A stretch of DNA of 64,000 bases from Flavobacterium oncorhynchi (GTDB lineage: Bacteria; Bacteroidota; Bacteroidia; Flavobacteriales; Flavobacteriaceae): positions 28,565 through 92,564 of the forward strand of contig NZ_MUHA01000013.1 of NCBI RefSeq assembly GCF_002217355.1, in the 5' to 3' direction. The notes beneath the pieces were generated by a model. The model searched no databases and was not told the DNA's origin. It saw only the letters and a list, made by a program, of their open reading frames with translations. Each line of letters opens with the position of its first letter. The first letter of the stretch is position 1. Both the position numbers and the translations under genes were made by a program. This document shows positions 60,443 to 64,000 of the stretch, piece after piece.

Positions 60443-61783
60443 TTATCTATCAAACAATAAACGTTTTCCAGCACGGATATCTTTTACTTTAAAGTTATTG
60501 TAAACCATTTCACCATTTACAAAAGTGTGCGTAATTCTCGATTTAAAAGCTGTCCCTTCAAACGGAGACCAACCGCATTTGTATAAAATGTTATCTTGAT
60601 TTACACTCCAAGGCAAACTTGGATTTACAATTACCAAGTCAGCATAATAACCTTCCTTAATAAAACCTCTTTTTTCAATTTTAAAGATTTTAGCCGGATT
60701 ATGACACATTTTCTCTACAATTTTCTCTACACTTATTTTACCTTGATGATGCGCTTCGAACATTGCAACAACGGCATGCTGTACAAGCGGACCTCCTGAA
60801 GGTGCTTTTAAGTAAGATTGTAATTTTTCTTCTTTTGTATGCGGCGCATGATCTGTTGCAATAACATCAATTCTACCGTCATTCAAAGCTTCCCAAAGTG
60901 CTTTTCTATCACTTTCCGTTTTTACAGCAGGATTCCATTTAATAAAATTTCCTTTTGTTTTATAATCTTCATCGGTAAACCAAAGATGATGCACACAAAC
61001 CTCAGCGGTAATTTTTTTATCTTCTAATGGAATTTTGTTTGTAAACAATTCCATTTCTTTTGCAGTCGATAAGTGAAAAATATGCAAACGCGCTCCTGTT
61101 CTTTTTGCCAAAGCCACTGCTTTTGAAGACGAAATATAACAAGCCTCAGCACTTCTAATTAAATTATGCGCTGTTACCGGAACATCTTCACCGTATTTTT
61201 CTTTGAACTCTGCTAAATTATTTTGAATAGTAGTCTCATCTTCGCAATGTACAGCGATTAACATTGGTGTGCTTGAGAAAATTTTTTCTAAAGTCTCTTC
61301 TTTGTCAACAAGCATATTTCCAGTTGAAGAACCTAGAAATATCTTAATTCCAGCAACATTTTTAGGATTCGTTTTTAGAACTTCTTCTAAGTTATCATTA
61401 GTAGCCCCCATCATAAACGAATAGTTCGCAAATGATTTTTGGGCAGCGATTTGATATTTATCTTCTAATATTTCTTGTGTAACAGCATTTGGAACCGTAT
61501 TTGGCTGTTCGATAAAAGAAGTAATTCCTCCCGCAACCGCAGCTCTTGATTCTGATTCAATATCACCTTTATGCGTTAAACCAGGTTCTCTAAAATGAAC
61601 TTGATCATCGATTGCGCCTGGGATTAAATAACTTCCTTCGGCATCGACAACAATACAATCAGATGATTTTAAACTGATACTATCAGCGACTTCAACAATC
61701 AAGTCGTTTTCTATAAAAACATCTCCATCAAAAATAGACCCTTCGTTTACAATTTTTGCATTTTTAATTAAAATCCTATTCAT
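60443..61783 (-). CDS. pyrC: dihydroorotase
   Basis: Zinc-dependent cyclisation of carbamoyl-aspartate to dihydroorotate, third step of pyrimidine synthesis. The 446 residues show the amidohydrolase metal motif DDQVHFREPG near residue 60, GIKIFLGSSTG with the carbamylated-Lys candidate, the metal His in HIFHLSTAKE, and VIATDHAPHTKEEK with the catalytic Asp. Length and motifs fit the type I (longer, allantoinase-like) form. It lies between the GT gene (9 bp) and the DUF4296 gene (9 bp). Confidence 0.95.
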   Translation of the reverse strand: MNRILIKNAKIVNEGSIFDGDVFIENDLIVEVADSISLKSSDCIVVDAEGSYLIPGAIDDQVHFREPGLTHKGDIESESRAAVAGGITSFIEQPNTVPNAVTQEILEDKYQIAAQKSFANYSFMMGATNDNLEEVLKTNPKNVAGIKIFLGSSTGNMLVDKEETLEKIFSSTPMLIAVHCEDETTIQNNLAEFKEKYGEDVPVTAHNLIRSAEACYISSSKAVALAKRTGARLHIFHLSTAKEMELFTNKIPLEDKKITAEVCVHHLWFTDEDYKTKGNFIKWNPAVKTESDRKALWEALNDGRIDVIATDHAPHTKEEKLQSYLKAPSGGPLVQHAVVAMFEAHHQGKISVEKIVEKMCHNPAKIFKIEKRGFIKEGYYADLVIVNPSLPWSVNQDNILYKCGWSPFEGTAFKSRITHTFVNGEMVYNNFKVKDIRAGKRLLFDR

Positions 61784-61792
61784 GTTCTATCT

Positions 61793-62518
61793 TTATAATG
61801 TATTGACTAATTTTTTTAATCTTAACGAAATCACTCCAAGAATTGCTTCTTTGATAATGGCGTTACTCATTTTCGAAACTCCTTTTGTTCTATCTGTAAA
61901 AATAATTGGCACTTCTTTAATTTCAAATTGAGCACAATAAGTTCTGTACTTCATTTCGATTTGAAACGCGTATCCCACAAACTTTATTTTGTTAAGATTA
62001 ATTTTCTCTAAAACTTCTCTTTTATAACAAACGAAACCAGCCGTTGCATCGTGAATTTTCATACCGGTAATAAACTTCACGTATACTGAAGCGAAGTATG
62101 ACATCAAAACACGGCTTAAAGGCCAATTTACCACATTTACACCTTTTACGTAACGGGAACCAATAGCCAAATCAGCTCCACCAAAATGACAAGCATCATA
62201 TAATTTCTCTAAATCATTTGGGTTATGCGAAAAGTCAGCGTCCATTTCAAAAATGAAATCGTATTTACGCTCCAAAGCCCACTTAAAACCATGAACATAA
62301 GCTGTTCCTAAACCCGCTTTTTTAGCTCTTTTTTCAAGAAACAATCTTCCAGAAAACTCTTCTTGCAAAGCAATCACTTTATCAGCAGTATGATCAGGAG
62401 AATTATCATCAATTATTAAAAGATGAAAAGGTTTATGCTGTGAAAGTACCGCTCTCACAATACTTTCAATATTTTCAATTTCGTTATAAGTTGGAATTAT
62501 GACAATACTATCACTCAT
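61793..62518 (-). CDS. polyprenol-phosphate mannosyltransferase-like GT2
   Basis: A 241-residue family 2 glycosyltransferase (dolichol/polyprenol-phosphate-mannose synthase type) from the ATG at 62518 (MSDSIVIIPTYNEIENI). Motifs: VIIPTYNE, DDNSPDHTADKV, EMDADFSHNP (DxD metal site) and VKGVNVVNWPLSR. It would move mannose or another hexose from a nucleotide sugar to a lipid phosphate at the inner membrane. No C-terminal membrane domain is present. A GTG at 62536 is also possible. The -7 element TACTTTTG lies at 62546-62539. Confidence 0.92.
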   Translation of the reverse strand: MSDSIVIIPTYNEIENIESIVRAVLSQHKPFHLLIIDDNSPDHTADKVIALQEEFSGRLFLEKRAKKAGLGTAYVHGFKWALERKYDFIFEMDADFSHNPNDLEKLYDACHFGGADLAIGSRYVKGVNVVNWPLSRVLMSYFASVYVKFITGMKIHDATAGFVCYKREVLEKINLNKIKFVGYAFQIEMKYRTYCAQFEIKEVPIIFTDRTKGVSKMSNAIIKEAILGVISLRLKKLVNTL

Positions 62519-62538
62519 TTTTCTTGGTAATTTCACCG

Positions 62539-62546
62539 CAAAAGTA
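62539..62546 (-). promoter_or_regulatory. -7 element of the GT-pyrC-DUF4296 operon
   Basis: TACTTTTG on the minus strand, an exact match, 20 bp before the ATG at 62518; no convincing -33 TTG. Confidence 0.5.
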
Positions 62547-62608
62547 AACTTTTTATAGCATTTGGTTCATAATAAATACATAATAAAAGTATTGATGCAA
62601 AAAATTAC

Positions 62609-62616
62609 TAATTTTG
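62609..62616 (+). promoter_or_regulatory. -7 element of the DUF4271 gene
   Basis: TAATTTTG, an exact match, only 6 bp before the ATG at 62623, which suggests a leaderless or nearly leaderless transcript. Confidence 0.5.
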
Positions 62617-62622
62617 TGCGCT

Positions 62623-63291
62623 ATGATTGAACAACTTCATCCTCGAATTATTGAAAACAAAGATTGGGCAACTGTTTTATTCATCCTGACCTTTGCGATT
62701 GTTGCTATAACAAAATCAGCATATGAAACTCGCTTTTCTGAGTTCAGCAGGCTGATTTTCTCAGACAAATATGCTAAAATTTATCGCGACAATAATCATA
62801 TAAACAGCAGCTTTACTGTTGGCTTGTTTTTTGTGCAGATTATTTCATTTGCTTTTTTTATTCAACTTACGATGAGCATTTATGGAACGGCATCAAAAAC
62901 AGATTATTTATTGTTCATCCGAATTGCAACTTTTCTTCTTTATTTTATTCTTGCAAAATATTTGATCGAAAAAATTGTAGCAGCTTCGTTCAATATTGAT
63001 GATTTTATGGAACTTTTTAACTTACAAAAAGTAACCTACAGGACTTACATTGGCGTTTTAATACTTCCTATTAATGCTATTTTATTCTATTACAACAATA
63101 TTCCAATAATTGTTCCGTTTGCGATCATAGGTATTTCGCTGTGTATCAGCTTATACTCATATTTTATTTCAATTAAAACGTATCAAAACGTAATTATCGA
63201 CAAGTTGTTTTATTTTATTTTATATCTTTGCGCTCTTGAAATAGCCCCTTATTATTTTCTCTATTATTGGATGACAAAAGGGAGTGCTTAG
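62623..63291 (+). CDS. DUF4271 membrane protein
   Basis: A 222-residue integral membrane protein from the ATG at 62623 (MIEQLHPRIIENKDWATVLF); a TTG 9 bp upstream overlaps the promoter. Five to six transmembrane segments and the conserved DUF4271 phrase FSEFSRLIFSDKYAKIYRDNN (given in parts: FSEFSRLIF, KIYRDNN) are visible. Function unknown. It lies 14 bp before a uroporphyrinogen-III-synthase-like gene, a pairing I regard as typical for Flavobacteriia. Confidence 0.88.
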   Translation: MIEQLHPRIIENKDWATVLFILTFAIVAITKSAYETRFSEFSRLIFSDKYAKIYRDNNHINSSFTVGLFFVQIISFAFFIQLTMSIYGTASKTDYLLFIRIATFLLYFILAKYLIEKIVAASFNIDDFMELFNLQKVTYRTYIGVLILPINAILFYYNNIPIIVPFAIIGISLCISLYSYFISIKTYQNVIIDKLFYFILYLCALEIAPYYFLYYWMTKGSA

Positions 63292-63305
63292 TAAATGTTT
63301 ATAAT

Positions 63306-64000
63306 ATGAAAGTGAAAACAATTTTGGTGTCACAGCCTGAACCTAAAGTGGAGAATTCTCCTTACTTTGAGCTCCAACAAAAACACAAAATAAAAATTGA
63401 TTTCAGACCATTTATTCATGTGGAAGGGGTTAGTGCAAAAGAGATTCGATTACAAAAAATCGACCTTAATCACTATACTGCTATCATTTTAACAAGTCGA
63501 AATGCTGTAGATCATTTTTTTAGAGTGGCTGATGAAATGCGCTACAAAGTTCCTGAAGGATTGAAATATTTTTGTCAATCTGAAGCAGTTGCATTTTATC
63601 TGCAAAAGTATGTAGTATACAGAAAACGTAAAATTTACGTTGGAGCTAAAGATTTTGCTGATTTATCGCCTCTAATTAAAAAATACAAAGACGAGAAGTT
63701 TTTACTTCCAGCATCTGACCAATTAAATGCAGACGCTCCAATAACATTAAATAGTCTAAAAGTAGATTGGGCACAAGCCGTTTTTTACAGAACTGTAATG
63801 AGCGACTTATCTGATCTTGCCGATGTTTATTATGATGTTTTAGCATTTTTCAGCCCAACAGGAATTAAATCATTGTTTAAAAACTTCCCAGACTTTAAAC
63901 AAAACAATACCAGAATCGCTGTATTTGGAAGTACAACTCAAAAAGAAGCTTTAGATCACGGTTTAAGAATCGACATTCTTGCTCCAACACCTGAAACCCC
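63306..64000 (+). CDS. hemD: uroporphyrinogen-III synthase, 3' end missing
   Basis: The frame opens at ATG 63306 (MKVKTILVSQPEPKVENSPY) and stays open to the window end, so 231 residues are visible and the C-terminus is cut off. Typical HemD features: ILVSQPEP at the start, YTAIILTSRNAVDHFF near residue 57, and in the second lobe ADVYYDVLAFFSPTGIKSLF and RIAVFGSTTQKEALDHGLR. It closes the linear tetrapyrrole hydroxymethylbilane to uroporphyrinogen III in haem synthesis. The low sequence conservation of this family makes the symbol a likely rather than certain one. Confidence 0.82.
   Translation, partial: MKVKTILVSQPEPKVENSPYFELQQKHKIKIDFRPFIHVEGVSAKEIRLQKIDLNHYTAIILTSRNAVDHFFRVADEMRYKVPEGLKYFCQSEAVAFYLQKYVVYRKRKIYVGAKDFADLSPLIKKYKDEKFLLPASDQLNADAPITLNSLKVDWAQAVFYRTVMSDLSDLADVYYDVLAFFSPTGIKSLFKNFPDFKQNNTRIAVFGSTTQKEALDHGLRIDILAPTPET

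Noticed and set aside
1..64000. tRNA, rRNA, CRISPR, prophage, transposase genes
   Set aside because: All gaps were inspected; no cloverleaf, spacer-repeat array, integrase or transposase reading frame could be supported.

Overview
This window looks like a chromosomal segment of a Flavobacterium (Bacteroidota, close to the F. johnsoniae type). The evidence is AT-rich DNA, A-rich sequence rather than Shine-Dalgarno sites before start codons, promoters of the TTG-N17-20-TAnnTTTG type, a type IX secretion sorting domain, DUF3857, DUF4271 and DUF4296 families, TonB-linked outer-membrane proteins and BACON-free short lipoproteins. I see no tRNA, rRNA, CRISPR array, insertion sequence or prophage. 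Most genes are core metabolism; the interesting material lies in the leaders and intergenic DNA.

Layout. 0-9.3 kb (minus): aroA, a MazG-like pyrophosphohydrolase, three DUF3857/transglutaminase-fold exported proteins, dtd and rsgA. 9.4-14.1 kb: a very large VIT/vWA/plug/TPR/DUF2135 fusion protein and a sialidase-fold secreted protein. 14.2-18.7 kb (minus): a complete phenylalanine/tyrosine operon, pheA - aminotransferase - tyrA - DAHP synthase/chorismate mutase. 19-22.5 kb: a DUF1501/DUF1800 pair and a lipoprotein. 22.6-27.2 kb: class I ribonucleotide reductase (nrdB, nrdA) and a Cys-rich DUF3109 protein. 27.3-38.4 kb: small membrane and lipoproteins, a MarC protein, an S41 protease - dCMP deaminase - HupE operon, TerB, fbp, a GNAT enzyme, aspartate kinase. 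38.5-47.9 kb: an outer-membrane receptor with an AraC-type membrane regulator, a large putative beta-barrel protein, an exported lysine/alanine-rich protein and a glycosyltransferase. 47.9-56.2 kb: a likely phosphate-response block (phosphate-selective porin, PhoR/PhoB-like two-component system, TonB receptor, beta-helix lipoprotein). 56.3-64 kb: LuxE-like protein, tyrS, epimerase, a GT - pyrC - DUF4296 operon, DUF4271 and the start of a uroporphyrinogen-III synthase gene cut by the window end.

The best candidate for an undescribed system is the leader of the aromatic operon. From the promoter at 18705-18734 the transcript first encodes a 26-residue peptide with six Phe and two Tyr codons. 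An intrinsic terminator follows, ending a few bases before the pheA start codon, and an exact 8-nt antiterminator pairing joins the peptide-coding region to the terminator stem. This is a textbook layout for ribosome-mediated attenuation of the whole Phe/Tyr operon. A second regulatory signal is a set of 11-bp phased TTnACA repeats, always 13 bp before TTTG, in front of the porin, the TonB receptor and the beta-helix lipoprotein; it suggests direct control by the adjacent PhoB-like regulator. A third is a collection of degenerate tandem repeats with 7-, 8- or 9-bp period, plus REP-like hairpins, that fill many of the intergenic gaps and in places touch coding sequence.
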